Assembly: GCA_017506735.1 (NCBI GenBank)
Contig: JAFVMW010000073.1
Span: forward strand, 20,030 to 84,029
Length of the DNA stretch: 64,000 bases
Source of the DNA: Oscillospiraceae bacterium
GTDB taxonomy: Bacteria; Bacillota; Clostridia; Oscillospirales; Oscillospiraceae
Reading direction: 5' to 3'
Position 1 is the first letter of the stretch. Every line of letters starts with the position of its first letter. Shown here piece after piece: positions 41,334-49,522 of the stretch. The notes under the pieces were generated by a model. It worked only from the letters and a program-made list of their open reading frames with translations, searched no databases and was not told the DNA's origin. The position numbers were made by a program, and so were the translations under genes.

Positions 41334-41948
41334 TCAGGGCTTGATGATCTGGGCGGCATTTTCCATCCGCTCCACGATGTCATACATATTGGTCGCGCCG
41401 CCAACGGCCAGTTTTTCTTTCAGGCCGTAGAAGTCCAGACAGGTGCCGCAGGTGAGAACGGTAACGCCCTCGGATTCCAACAGCTTCATATCTTCCAGGG
41501 TATCTGCCCCTTCACAGGTCAGGTATGCGCCGGTATTGTAGCACAGGATGGTGTCGGGCAGCTGATCCTGCTTGGTCAGGGCAAAGACAAAGGCCTTCAT
41601 CAGGCTGGTGCCCAGCTTGGGGTCGCCGGTGCCCATCACATTGGCAGACAGCACCACCAGCATTCCCTTTCTTCGGGAATCCATAACGCAGGAAACCTCC
41701 TCTTCCCGGGCAGGCTCTGCCGGGGTACCTGCAAGCTGCATGATGACGGCGTATTCCTGCTCCCCTTTCTTTTCCGCGGAAACGCCGAAGCCCTTGTGCT
41801 CACCGAACCGGGTCAGATTCTGGACGGCGATCTCATTGTCCACCAGAACGGTCAGCACATCGCCAGAGTTCAGTTCTTCAGATGCCTTCTTTGCGTTGAC
41901 CACGGGCAGAGGGCAGGCCATGCCCTTACAATCGATGATTTTTTCCAT
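41334..41948 (-). CDS. yedF: YedF: TusA-like plus DsrE-like selenium metabolism protein
   Basis: The 204-residue protein fuses an N-terminal TusA domain (residues 1 to about 75, DCKGMACPLPVVNAKKA with the CPxP cysteine) to a C-terminal DsrE-type domain (SRRKGMLVVLSANVMG onward, VLTCGTCLDFYGLKEKL). It is a typical member of the Se-metabolism neighbourhood and probably carries selenium or sulfur as a persulfide/perselenide. It is three bases beyond the desulfurase gene and five bases before selD. Confidence 0.92.
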   Translation of the reverse strand: MEKIIDCKGMACPLPVVNAKKASEELNSGDVLTVLVDNEIAVQNLTRFGEHKGFGVSAEKKGEQEYAVIMQLAGTPAEPAREEEVSCVMDSRRKGMLVVLSANVMGTGDPKLGTSLMKAFVFALTKQDQLPDTILCYNTGAYLTCEGADTLEDMKLLESEGVTVLTCGTCLDFYGLKEKLAVGGATNMYDIVERMENAAQIIKP

Positions 41949-41951
41949 GAT

Positions 41952-43091
41952 TTATTCCTCCTGTGACAGTTCCCGCAGCGCGGAAACCGCGATTTCAATT
42001 TCTTCTATTGTATTATAATGGGAGAAGCTGAACCGGACCGCGCCCTGCTCCACAGTTCCCAAAGCCTTGTGCATCAAAGGCGCACAATGAGCGCCGGGTC
42101 TGGTGGCAATGCCGTATTCAGCAGAAAGGGCATCACTGACCGCTCCGGAATCATAATCCCGAATGTTCAGAGAAACAATGGCGCAGCGGTTTCGGCTGCT
42201 GAAATCGCCATAGACGGTGATCCCGGGAATCTCCCGTACCTGGGTATAAAACGCCCACATCAGCTCCTGCTCCTTTGCGCGGATGGCAGGAAGTCCCGTT
42301 TTCTGAAGATAGCGCACCGCCGCCCCCAGACCTGCGATACCGTGCCCGTTCAAGGTTCCGGCCTCCAAGGCGGTGGGCATCTGGGGAGGATGGCTGCGCA
42401 GATAGGTCTGCACACCGCTGCCGCCGGACAGCAGCGGCCTGAGCGCCACACCTTCCCGGACGTAAATTCCGCCGGTTCCCTGGGGGCCAAGCAGCCCCTT
42501 ATGGCCGGTGAAGCAAAGGATATCGATGTGCATCTGCTGTACGTCAATGTCAAAGACACCGGCAGTCTGGGACGCATCCACAATGTAAATCAGGCCATGC
42601 TGCCTTGCGATACTGCCGATTTTCTGAATATCCAGCAGATTGCCCGTCAGATTGGACCCATGGGTGGTGACGATGGCCTTTGTATCAGGCCGGATTTCTT
42701 TCTCAAAATCCTCATAGCGGATATTGCCCCTGGCGTCCGCAGGCAGGATTGTCAGTTCCACTCCGTGATTCTCCAGCTCATACAGAGGGCGAAGAACGGA
42801 GTTGTGCTCCAGCGCCGTGGTGATCACATGGTCGCCGGGCTTCAGCAGGCCTTTGATGGCTGTGTTCAGCGCCTGGGTGGAATTGGCGGTGAAGGCGATC
42901 CGCTCCGGGCTTTCCGCGCCGAACAGCTCCGCCAGTGCTGCCCGGGTGTCGTAAATGATTCTGGACGCGCTTAATGCGCCCCCATGGACACCACGGCCGG
43001 AATTGCCCAGGGAGCACATGGCCTGCGTCACAGCCTGCACCACACAGGCAGGTTTCTGCATGGTAGTCGCCGCGTTGTCAAAATAAATCAT
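41952..43091 (-). CDS. Cysteine desulfurase/selenocysteine lyase-like aminotransferase (CsdA type)
   Basis: This PLP enzyme should mobilise sulfur or selenium from (seleno)cysteine for delivery to YedF or SelD. The 379 residues show the class V pattern: IYFDNAATTMQKPACVVQAV at the start, TTHGSNLTGNLLDI, and the PLP lysine in CFTGHKGLLGPQGTGGIYV. A likely catalytic Cys lies in TRPGAHCAPLMHKALGT. Members of this subgroup accompany SelD and YedF in Clostridia. It begins nine bases after DUF3343. Confidence 0.92.
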   Translation of the reverse strand: MIYFDNAATTMQKPACVVQAVTQAMCSLGNSGRGVHGGALSASRIIYDTRAALAELFGAESPERIAFTANSTQALNTAIKGLLKPGDHVITTALEHNSVLRPLYELENHGVELTILPADARGNIRYEDFEKEIRPDTKAIVTTHGSNLTGNLLDIQKIGSIARQHGLIYIVDASQTAGVFDIDVQQMHIDILCFTGHKGLLGPQGTGGIYVREGVALRPLLSGGSGVQTYLRSHPPQMPTALEAGTLNGHGIAGLGAAVRYLQKTGLPAIRAKEQELMWAFYTQVREIPGITVYGDFSSRNRCAIVSLNIRDYDSGAVSDALSAEYGIATRPGAHCAPLMHKALGTVEQGAVRFSFSHYNTIEEIEIAVSALRELSQEE

Positions 43092-43100
43092 GGCTTCACC

Positions 43101-43337
43101 TCAGACCAGGCAGTGATAAATGCCCTGGGGTGTGATGCTGTGCTGAACCATCAGGGCAAGCAGCGCGTCTTCGCTCTCGTTTTTGGCGCACCAGGCAAGG
43201 CCGCAGTCAGCGGAAATGCTGCCCGGAACCGGGATGATCCGTCCGTCGGCACCGGATTCCTTGCAGAGCCTCTCCATCGTCATGGCGGCTGTTGTGGTAT
43301 AGAAGGTAATCACCAGACGTTCCTGTCGTTTAATCAT
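43101..43337 (-). CDS. DUF3343 protein, putative Se/S carrier
   Basis: The 78-residue protein (MIKRQERLVITFYTTTAAMT start) belongs to DUF3343, a small family found with SelD-associated genes. The conserved segment is IIPVPGSISADCGLAWCAK, whose cysteines could carry a selenium or sulfur atom. It overlaps the end of the upstream MocA-fusion gene by eight bases, which argues for translational coupling. Confidence 0.88.
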   Translation of the reverse strand: MIKRQERLVITFYTTTAAMTMERLCKESGADGRIIPVPGSISADCGLAWCAKNESEDALLALMVQHSITPQGIYHCLV

Positions 43338-44232
43338 GGCAAAGTCCTTTCAGCGTTTCCAGCATTTCCGGTGTATCCGCGTCTGCCAGTTCAAAGGGAT
43401 TGGCAATTGAAACACGATGTACTGATTGGGGGTGGTTTTTGATCACAGCTCCGCCGCCTTTTCCCTCCGGTAAGTTCTTTAATTCCGGAAATGCCCAGGA
43501 CGGGAACAGTACCGGGCTGCCCTCCGTAGCTTCATGGGCCGGGCGGATAATGCTGTCCGGATTCTCTTTCCGGCTTTCCAGCAGCATCGCCACCGTTTCC
43601 CGGCGCAGAAGGGGCTGATCCCCGGGAAGGAACATACAGGCATCCAGATCCCCCAAGGCCTCCAGCCCCAGGCGGACGGTATCGTTTCGGTTGGGCAAAT
43701 CGTGAAGCACCACATCCACATTCTGCTCCCGGCAAAGGGCCGCCACACTTTCGTGCCGGGTCACCACAACACGTTTGGCAAACAGGCCGTCTGTGGCCTC
43801 CAAGGCGCTCTGGAGCAGGGGTTTCCCATGAAAATCCGCCATCAGCTTATTTCCGCCAAACCGTTTTCCCAGGCCGGAAGCCATGATGACGCAGCCGACT
43901 GGGGGAAAGAACTGTCTGTACAGCGCCTGATTTGCCTTCACGCAGGCATCCCGGTAGGCTTCGTATTGCTCCAGCCACCGCTTTCCCTCGGGGGTTAATC
44001 TGCTGCCGCCGCCGTCCTTTCCGCCTGTGCTTCGGGCAGTCAGCGGAAAGCCCAGCTGGGCTTCTGCCTGCTTGAGCAGCTTGCTGGCTTTGGAATAGGC
44101 CATTTCCATTTCCATGGCAGCGGAGCGGAGGGAGCCGGTCTTTTCCACACAGCGCAGCAGACGGCAGGGGCCTTCGCCAAAAAACTTGATTCCATTGTCA
44201 TCCGTCAGTGTGATTTTGGTAACAGGCTTCAT
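43330..44232 (-). CDS. ModE-type HTH fused to MocA/MobA-like nucleotidyltransferase
   Basis: The 300-residue product joins two domains. Residues 1 to about 105 are a LysR-like winged helix of the ModE N-domain type (GEGPCRLLRCVEKTGSLRSA, then AYSKASKLLKQAEAQLGF and GGSRLTPEGKRWLEQYEAYR). The rest (from about 110) is a MobA/MocA-like transferase with VGCVIMASGLGKRFGGNKLM and LPGDQPLLRRE, which in MocA links CMP to molybdopterin. Xanthine dehydrogenase-family enzymes use the cytosine dinucleotide form in bacteria. One protein may thus make the cofactor and control its genes. ATG 44232 follows GGAGG; a TTG 12 bases earlier is less likely. Confidence 0.88.
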   Translation of the reverse strand: MKPVTKITLTDDNGIKFFGEGPCRLLRCVEKTGSLRSAAMEMEMAYSKASKLLKQAEAQLGFPLTARSTGGKDGGGSRLTPEGKRWLEQYEAYRDACVKANQALYRQFFPPVGCVIMASGLGKRFGGNKLMADFHGKPLLQSALEATDGLFAKRVVVTRHESVAALCREQNVDVVLHDLPNRNDTVRLGLEALGDLDACMFLPGDQPLLRRETVAMLLESRKENPDSIIRPAHEATEGSPVLFPSWAFPELKNLPEGKGGGAVIKNHPQSVHRVSIANPFELADADTPEMLETLKGLCHD

Positions 44233-44244
44233 GGCATCCTCCAA

Positions 44245-44272
44245 AGCGTTATATTTTCAAAAGTATAACGCT
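44245..44272. promoter_or_regulatory. ModE-like operator palindrome between divergent operons
   Basis: AGCGTTATA (44245-44253), ten bases, and TATAACGCT (44264-44272) form a perfect 9-bp inverted repeat. It resembles the E. coli ModE box (CGTTATAT...ATATAACG). It lies immediately downstream of the minus-strand -10 and about 40 bp upstream of the plus-strand -10, so a bound protein could control both directions. Confidence 0.75.
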
Positions 44273-44301
44273 ATTGTACCAAATACACTTTCCAAAATCA
44301 A
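44273..44301 (-). promoter_or_regulatory. Promoter of the Se/Mo accessory operon
   Basis: On the minus strand TTGATT (44301-44296), 17 bp and TACAAT (44278-44273). The operator palindrome starts one base downstream of the -10, in the start-site region. Confidence 0.75.
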
Positions 44302-44317
44302 CAAGGACTGCTATACT
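44289..44317 (+). promoter_or_regulatory. Candidate promoter of xdhB-xdhC-xdhA
   Basis: TATACT (44312-44317) is a good -10; the -35 position 17 bp upstream reads TTTCCA (44289-44294), a weak match, suggesting activator dependence or a poor promoter. Confidence 0.55.
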
Positions 44318-44361
44318 ATATATGAGAAATTATGCAAATCCATCAAAAGGAGTATTTGCTT

Positions 44362-45117
44362 ATGATAACCATACAGAAATATGTCCGTGCCCAGTCTCTG
44401 GAAGAGGCATGGCAGCTGAATCAGAACAAGCGCAACCGCATTTTGGGCGGTATGCTGTGGCTGAGATTGGGAAAAGGCAGCATCAACACCGCCATCGACC
44501 TGTGCGATCTGGGTCTGAACACCATCGAGGAAACGGAAGAACAGTTCTCCATCGGTTCCATGGCCACCCTTCGTGATATTGAGCTGCATGAGGGGCTGAA
44601 TACATACACCGGCGGAGCCGCTGCCAACGCGGTGAAGGACATCGTGGGTGTCCAGTTCCGGAACATGGCCACCGTGGGCGGCAGCATCTGGGGCCGGTTC
44701 GGCTTCTCCGATGTGCTGACGGTGTTCCTGGCGCTGGACTGCTATGTGGAGCTGTACAAGGGCGGCATCATCCCTCTGGAGCAGTTTGCCGCCATGAAGA
44801 AGGACAACGACATTCTGGTGCGGCTCATTGTGAAAAAGACTCCCTGCAAGGTGGTTTATTCCTCCATGCGCAACCAGCGCACCGACTTCCCGGTGATCGC
44901 CTGCGCCGTGGCACAGATGAACGGGGAATACCGGGCCTCCATCGGCGCCCGTCCTGCCCGGGCCATGCTCCTGCGCAGTGCGCAGGCCGAAGGCTTCGCC
45001 GCTTACGTTGCCGCAAACGTCCCCACTGAGGGCAATATCCGGGGCAGCGCGGCTTACCGCACCCATCTGACCCGGGTGCTGGTGGAGCGTGCCATGAATG
45101 AGCTGGGAGGTATGTGA
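44362..45117 (+). CDS. xdhB: Xanthine dehydrogenase-type FAD-binding subunit
   Basis: This is the flavin subunit of a three-part molybdenum hydroxylase, passing electrons from the [2Fe-2S] centres to NAD+ or another acceptor. The 251 residues are shorter than most (about 290). Visible motifs are ILGGMLWLRLGK, in place of the usual AGGTxL loop, and the FAD region IVGVQFRNMATVGGSIWGRF. The C-terminal ARPARAMLLRSAQA matches the CODH flavoprotein C-domain. The start at 44362 follows AAAAGGAG by nine bases. The stop lies two bases before xdhC. Confidence 0.9.
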   Translation: MITIQKYVRAQSLEEAWQLNQNKRNRILGGMLWLRLGKGSINTAIDLCDLGLNTIEETEEQFSIGSMATLRDIELHEGLNTYTGGAAANAVKDIVGVQFRNMATVGGSIWGRFGFSDVLTVFLALDCYVELYKGGIIPLEQFAAMKKDNDILVRLIVKKTPCKVVYSSMRNQRTDFPVIACAVAQMNGEYRASIGARPARAMLLRSAQAEGFAAYVAANVPTEGNIRGSAAYRTHLTRVLVERAMNELGGM

Positions 45118-45118
45118 T

Positions 45119-45574
45119 ATGGAAATCAAGCTGAAACTCAACGGCAAAAACATCGCGGCCTCTGTGGAAGCCGATACCGTCCTGCTGGATTTTCTCCGGG
45201 AGAAGGGCTGCCTGTCCGTCAAACGGGGCTGCGATACCTCCAACTGCGGTCTTTGCACCGTACTGATGGATGGTAAGCCCATCCTGTCCTGCTCCACGCT
45301 GGCTGTCCGGGCTGACGGCCATGAGATTCACACTTTGGAAGGTTTGCAGGAGGAAGCCTCGGATTTTGTTGGCTTTATTGCTGACCAGGGCGCTGACCAG
45401 TGCGGCTTCTGCAACCCCGGTTTTGTAATGAACACCATCGCTCTGCTCCGGGAGAATCCCGATCCCACCGACGACGAGATCCGGGCATTCCTGGCAGGCA
45501 ACCTGTGCCGCTGCTCCGGCTATGACGGACAGCTCCGGGGCATCCGCAACTACCTGAATTCCCGTAAGGCATAA
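45119..45574 (+). CDS. xdhC: Xanthine dehydrogenase-type [2Fe-2S] subunit
   Basis: The 151-residue subunit holds two [2Fe-2S] clusters. The plant-ferredoxin-like cluster ligands are in KRGCDTSNCGLCTVLMDGKP and a later Cys in ILSCSTLAV. The second cluster is in ADQCGFCNPGFVMN and NLCRCSGYDGQLRGI. All eight cysteines are present, so electron transfer from the Mo site to FAD should work. It is the standard small subunit length. Confidence 0.95.
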   Translation: MEIKLKLNGKNIAASVEADTVLLDFLREKGCLSVKRGCDTSNCGLCTVLMDGKPILSCSTLAVRADGHEIHTLEGLQEEASDFVGFIADQGADQCGFCNPGFVMNTIALLRENPDPTDDEIRAFLAGNLCRCSGYDGQLRGIRNYLNSRKA

Positions 45575-45584
45575 GGAGGCGGCT

Positions 45585-47879
45585 ATGGAACACAAGGAAT
45601 ATAAATCCATCAATAAATCCGTCCGCAAGAAGGACTCCATGCAGCTTCTGCTGGGCAAGCCCGTCTATACGGACGATGTGACCCCAAAAGACGCTCTGGT
45701 GGTCAAAATCCTCCGCTCTCCCCATGCCAACGCCATGGTGGAATCCATCGATACCGCGGCGGCAAAGAAGGTGCCCGGTGTTGTGGACATCTACACCTGG
45801 GAGGATGTTCCCCAGACCCGTTTTGCCATCGCCGGACAGACCTTCCCGGAGCCTTCTCCCTATGACCGTCTGATCATTGACCGTCATGTGCGCTTTGCCG
45901 GTGATGTGGTTGCCATCATTGCCGCAGAGACGGAAAAGGCCGCTCTGAAGGCCATGAAGCTGATCAAGGTCAAGTACGAGCTTCTCCCTGCGGTTCTGGA
46001 TTTCCGCAGCGCCCTGGACAACCCCACTCTGGTGCATCCGGAGGACGATTGGGAGCCTCCCTGTGAAGTGGGCGGCGACCCCAAGCGGAATCTGGTCGCC
46101 AGCGACGATGAAATTCACGGCGATGTGGAGGGCATCATGGCCCAGTGTGACATTGTGCTGGAGCGCACCTATCACACCAAGGCCTACAACCAGGCCATGA
46201 TGGAGCCCTTTACCTGCTACGCCAGCTTCGACCGCTATGGCCGTCTGCATATCATTTCCTCTACCCAGATCGTTTTCCATACAAGACGTATCCTGTCCCG
46301 GGCGCTGGGCATTCCCAAGAGTAAGATCCGTGTGGAAAAGCCCCGGATCGGCGGCGGCTTCGGTGCCAAGCAGACCGCGGTCTGTGATGTGTATCCGGCC
46401 TTCGTTGCCATGAAAACCGGCCGCCCTGCCATGATCACCTACACCCGTGAGGAATCCCAGATCGCCGGTTCTCCCAGGCATGAGATGGAGATCACCCTGC
46501 GGATGGGTGCCATGAACGACGGCAGAATCCGGGTCATGGATCTGTATACCCTGTCCAATACCGGCGCATACGGTGAGCACGGCCCCACAACGGTTGGCCT
46601 CACCGGTCACAAGGCCCTGCCTCTGTACACCGGTTCTCTGGAAGCCCACCGCTTCCACTATGATGTGGTCTACACCAATCTCCAGGCGGCAGGCGCTTAC
46701 CGCGGCTACGGTGCCACCCAGGGCATCTTCGCTGTGGAATCCATGGTCAGCGAGCTGGCCGAAAAGCTGGGCATGGACGCAACCGCCATCCGGGATATGA
46801 ACATGATCAAGGAAGGCATGGTCATGCCTGCCTACTATAATGAGATCGCCAACGCCTGCGCCCTGGACCGCTGCATGGAGCACTGCCGCCAGATGTTTGA
46901 CTGGGAGGAGCGCTCCAAGGTCCGTGACATGGGCAACGGCAAGATCAGAACTGCCGGTGTGGCCATGGGTATGCAGGGCAGCTGCATTTCCAATGTGGAC
47001 GTTGGCTCCGCCACCCTGAAGCTCAGCGAGGACGGCACCTACAATCTGATCATCGGTGCCGCCGATATGGGCACCGGCTGCGACACGATTCTGGCCCAGA
47101 TGGTAGCCGAGCTGATGGACTGCCATGTGGACGATGTGGCTGTCTTTGGCGCGGATACGGATGTTTCCCCCTATGACTCCGGCTCCTACGCCTCCTCCAC
47201 TACTTATATCACCGGCATGGCCGTGGTGAAGGCCTGCAACGAGCTGAAAAAACAAATCTGCACCATTGCCGCCGGCATGATGGACTGCGAAGAGGAAGCG
47301 GTTGAGTTTGCCAGCACCTGTGTCCGCCGCACCGGCACGGAGCAGACCGTCAGCCTTACCGACATTGCCTACAAGGCCCAGGTGGGCAGCACCGTTCCTG
47401 CGGAAACCACCCAGACCCACACCTCGCCTGTTTCTCCTCCGCCCTACATGGTGGGCATGGTGGAGATCGAGCTGGACAAGCTCACGGGCAAGGTGGACAT
47501 CCTCGATTATATGGCAGTTGTGGACTGCGGCATCCCCATCAACCCCAATCTGGCCCGGATTCAGACCGAAGGCGGCATCGTCCAGGGCATCGGCCACACC
47601 CTGATGGAGAATGTGACCTATGACCGCAACGGCCGTCCTGCCGAGTCCAGCTTCATGCAGTACAAGGTTCCCACCCGTCAGGATATGGGCCGGCTGAAGG
47701 TGGAGTTCGAGCACAGCTATGAGCCCACCGGCCCCTTCGGCGCCAAGTCCATCGGTGAGATCGTCATCAACACCCCCGGTCCTGCCATTGCCCACGCCAT
47801 CTACCGGGCAACCGGCAAGTGGTTCCGGGAACTGCCCATCACTCCCGAGCAGATCGCCATGTCCCTGGCTGAGGAATAA
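45585..47879 (+). CDS. xdhA: Molybdenum hydroxylase catalytic subunit (xanthine dehydrogenase-type, probably Se-dependent)
   Basis: The 764-residue catalytic subunit binds molybdopterin cytosine dinucleotide and hydroxylates a purine-type substrate. Moco loops are RIGGGFGAKQTAVCDVYPAF, AAGAYRGYGATQGIFAVE and MGTGCDTILAQM; the C-terminal GPFGAKSIGEIVINTP carries the conserved Glu that acts as base in xanthine oxidases. No in-frame TGA is present, so it contains no selenocysteine; any selenium would be a labile ligand of Mo, consistent with the divergent SelD/YqeB/YqeC operon. Substrate could be xanthine, hypoxanthine, purine or nicotinate; purine neighbours favour the first. Confidence 0.93.
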   Translation: MEHKEYKSINKSVRKKDSMQLLLGKPVYTDDVTPKDALVVKILRSPHANAMVESIDTAAAKKVPGVVDIYTWEDVPQTRFAIAGQTFPEPSPYDRLIIDRHVRFAGDVVAIIAAETEKAALKAMKLIKVKYELLPAVLDFRSALDNPTLVHPEDDWEPPCEVGGDPKRNLVASDDEIHGDVEGIMAQCDIVLERTYHTKAYNQAMMEPFTCYASFDRYGRLHIISSTQIVFHTRRILSRALGIPKSKIRVEKPRIGGGFGAKQTAVCDVYPAFVAMKTGRPAMITYTREESQIAGSPRHEMEITLRMGAMNDGRIRVMDLYTLSNTGAYGEHGPTTVGLTGHKALPLYTGSLEAHRFHYDVVYTNLQAAGAYRGYGATQGIFAVESMVSELAEKLGMDATAIRDMNMIKEGMVMPAYYNEIANACALDRCMEHCRQMFDWEERSKVRDMGNGKIRTAGVAMGMQGSCISNVDVGSATLKLSEDGTYNLIIGAADMGTGCDTILAQMVAELMDCHVDDVAVFGADTDVSPYDSGSYASSTTYITGMAVVKACNELKKQICTIAAGMMDCEEEAVEFASTCVRRTGTEQTVSLTDIAYKAQVGSTVPAETTQTHTSPVSPPPYMVGMVEIELDKLTGKVDILDYMAVVDCGIPINPNLARIQTEGGIVQGIGHTLMENVTYDRNGRPAESSFMQYKVPTRQDMGRLKVEFEHSYEPTGPFGAKSIGEIVINTPGPAIAHAIYRATGKWFRELPITPEQIAMSLAEE

Positions 47880-47943
47880 CCGTTCCGCTCCATCCCCGCG
47901 CAGGATGGTCTGACTGCCGGAATTGATCTGAGCATAGCAAAAA

Positions 47944-47970
47944 AAGCACACCGGCGAAGCCGGTGTGCTT
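47944..47970. terminator. Bidirectional terminator between xdhA and rpoD
   Basis: AAGCACACCGGC, GAA loop, GCCGGTGTGCTT, with A-tract before and T-tract after. It serves both convergent genes. Confidence 0.92.
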
Positions 47971-48004
47971 TTACTTTGTTATATTCAAATTTGAACACTG
48001 GATT

Positions 48005-49150
48005 TTAGCAGTAGAAATCCTTGATTTTCTTGGCTCTGGAGGGGTGGCGCAGCTTGCGGATGGCCTTGTTTTCGATCTGGCGGATACGCTCACGGGTAAC
48101 GCCGAAGATCTGGCCCACCTCTTCCAGGGTGTGGGTGCGGCCATCGTACATACCGAAGCGCATCCGCAGAACGTCTGCCTCACGCTCGGTCAGGGTGTCC
48201 AGGATTTCCTTCAGTGCCTCGGCCAGCAGGGCGTTGGAGGTGGCGTCGGCAGGGCCGGGGGTGTGCTCGTCCTCCACGAAGGAGCCGATGGAGGTATCCT
48301 CTTCATCGCCCACGGGGGTGTCCAGGCTCAGGGTATCGGCGGCGGTGCGGTTGGCTTCGATGATCTTCTCCACGGGCAGGTTCAGCTCCTTGGCGATCTC
48401 CTCCACGGTGGGCTCGCGGCCCAGCTCCTGCACCAGCTTCCGGTTGCACCGGGTGGCCTTGTTGATGACCTCCACCATATGCACAGGCACACGGATGGTC
48501 CGGGCCTGGTCGGCGATGGCACGGGTGATGGCCTGCCGGATCCACCAGGTGGCGTAAGTAGAGAATTTGTTGCCCTTGGTCCAGTCGAACTTGTCCACAG
48601 CGCGGATCAGACCGGTGTTGCCCTCCTGGATCAGATCCAGAATGTGCAGGCCCCGGCCACTGTACTTCTTGGCGATGGACACCACCAGACGGAGGTTTGC
48701 CTCGGTGAGCTTGTTCTTGGCCTTCTGGTCGCCTTCGGCAACCCGCTGGGCCAGCTCGATTTCCTCCTCGGCAGAGAGCAGCTTGACCTGGCCGATTTCC
48801 TTCAGGTACATCCGCACGGGATCGTCCAGGTTATACTCGGCAGCCAGATCCACAGGGTCGATGAGATCCTCTTCATCCAGGCCTGCCAGATCCAGATCCC
48901 CATCCACCGGGTCCACCAGATCCAGGGAATCGTCATGCTCCAGCTCGGCGGTGAAGATCTGGATGCCCAGGGCTTCAAAGCTGTCGTAAATTTCATCAAT
49001 TTTCTCGGGAGTGAGATCCAGCTTGCTCAGGGCGGCGTTCAGCTCGGTATCCCGGATCATGCCCTCCTTCTTGCCCTTGGCGATGAGCGCCTTCATTACG
49101 CTCTCCAGATCCTCCTGGGGCTTGGCTGTATTCTTCTTCTCATTGCTCAT
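48005..49150 (-). CDS. rpoD: RNA polymerase primary sigma factor RpoD/SigA
   Basis: This is the housekeeping sigma factor that recognises the TTGACA/TATAAT promoters seen across the window. The 381-residue protein has a short region 1.1, region 1.2 ([20 protein letters not shown]), region 2 ([40 protein letters not shown]), region 3 ([16 protein letters not shown]) and region 4 ([40 protein letters not shown]). All are intact. It is monocistronic here; dnaG, its usual neighbour, is absent. Its promoter is itself sigma-A type. Confidence 0.97.
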   Translation of the reverse strand: MSNEKKNTAKPQEDLESVMKALIAKGKKEGMIRDTELNAALSKLDLTPEKIDEIYDSFEALGIQIFTAELEHDDSLDLVDPVDGDLDLAGLDEEDLIDPVDLAAEYNLDDPVRMYLKEIGQVKLLSAEEEIELAQRVAEGDQKAKNKLTEANLRLVVSIAKKYSGRGLHILDLIQEGNTGLIRAVDKFDWTKGNKFSTYATWWIRQAITRAIADQARTIRVPVHMVEVINKATRCNRKLVQELGREPTVEEIAKELNLPVEKIIEANRTAADTLSLDTPVGDEEDTSIGSFVEDEHTPGPADATSNALLAEALKEILDTLTEREADVLRMRFGMYDGRTHTLEEVGQIFGVTRERIRQIENKAIRKLRHPSRAKKIKDFYC

Positions 49151-49199
49151 ATCTCATATCTCCTCATGCTACGGTTCTATATTTTTTTGACGCAGGTAG

Positions 49200-49228
49200 A
49201 CTATATCCCGTTTTTCTCCGTTTGACAA
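49200..49228 (-). promoter_or_regulatory. Promoter for rpoD
   Basis: On the minus strand TTGTCA (49228-49223), 17 bp and TATAGT (49205-49200), giving a leader of about 45 bases. Confidence 0.78.
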
Positions 49229-49317
49229 GGGGCTTTCGGGGAAATTTTTTTGATATTTTTTCTTTTCGACGAGATTCCACCGGTTTCAGTATCTCTCCCC
49301 GGGAGAAAAACATACGG

Positions 49318-49346
49318 TTTACTTTTTGGAAATTTTGAGATATAAT
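49318..49346 (+). promoter_or_regulatory. Promoter for lepA
   Basis: TTTACT (49318-49323), 17 bp and TATAAT (49341-49346). The family D repeat then lies within the leader of the transcript. Confidence 0.75.
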
Positions 49347-49366
49347 GTATGATACGAAATTATAGG

Positions 49367-49500
49367 TAAATTTCGATTTGTTGTGCAGTATGTCATTGCG
49401 AGGGCCGCAAGGCCCGTGGCAATTTCCGGTTGAAATAGAAGGAGATTGCCACGTCGGGGCTTCGCCCCTCCTCGCAATGACAGCGATAAATCGAAATTTA
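49367..49500. repeat. Family D hairpin repeat, copy 2, nested in an outer inverted repeat
   Basis: The GTCATTGCGAGG...CCTCGCAATGAC unit (49392-49481, 90 bp) sits inside perfect 13-bp outer arms TAAATTTCGATTT (49367-49379) and AAATCGAAATTTA (49488-49500). Inner arms GTGGCAATTTCC and GGAGATTGCCAC match copy 1. It would form a large hairpin in the lepA leader. Confidence 0.82.
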
Positions 49501-49522
49501 TCCACAGCATAAGAGGTGCATT

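Noticed and set aside
45585-47879. Selenocysteine codon in the molybdenum hydroxylase
   Set aside because: The frame has no internal TGA, and the conserved motifs are continuous; selenium use is inferred through a labile ligand instead.
49498-49506. DnaA box TTATCCACA upstream of lepA
   Set aside because: It is a single box at the edge of a repeat, without a cluster, an AT-rich unwinding element or dnaA/dnaN nearby, so it does not support an origin here.
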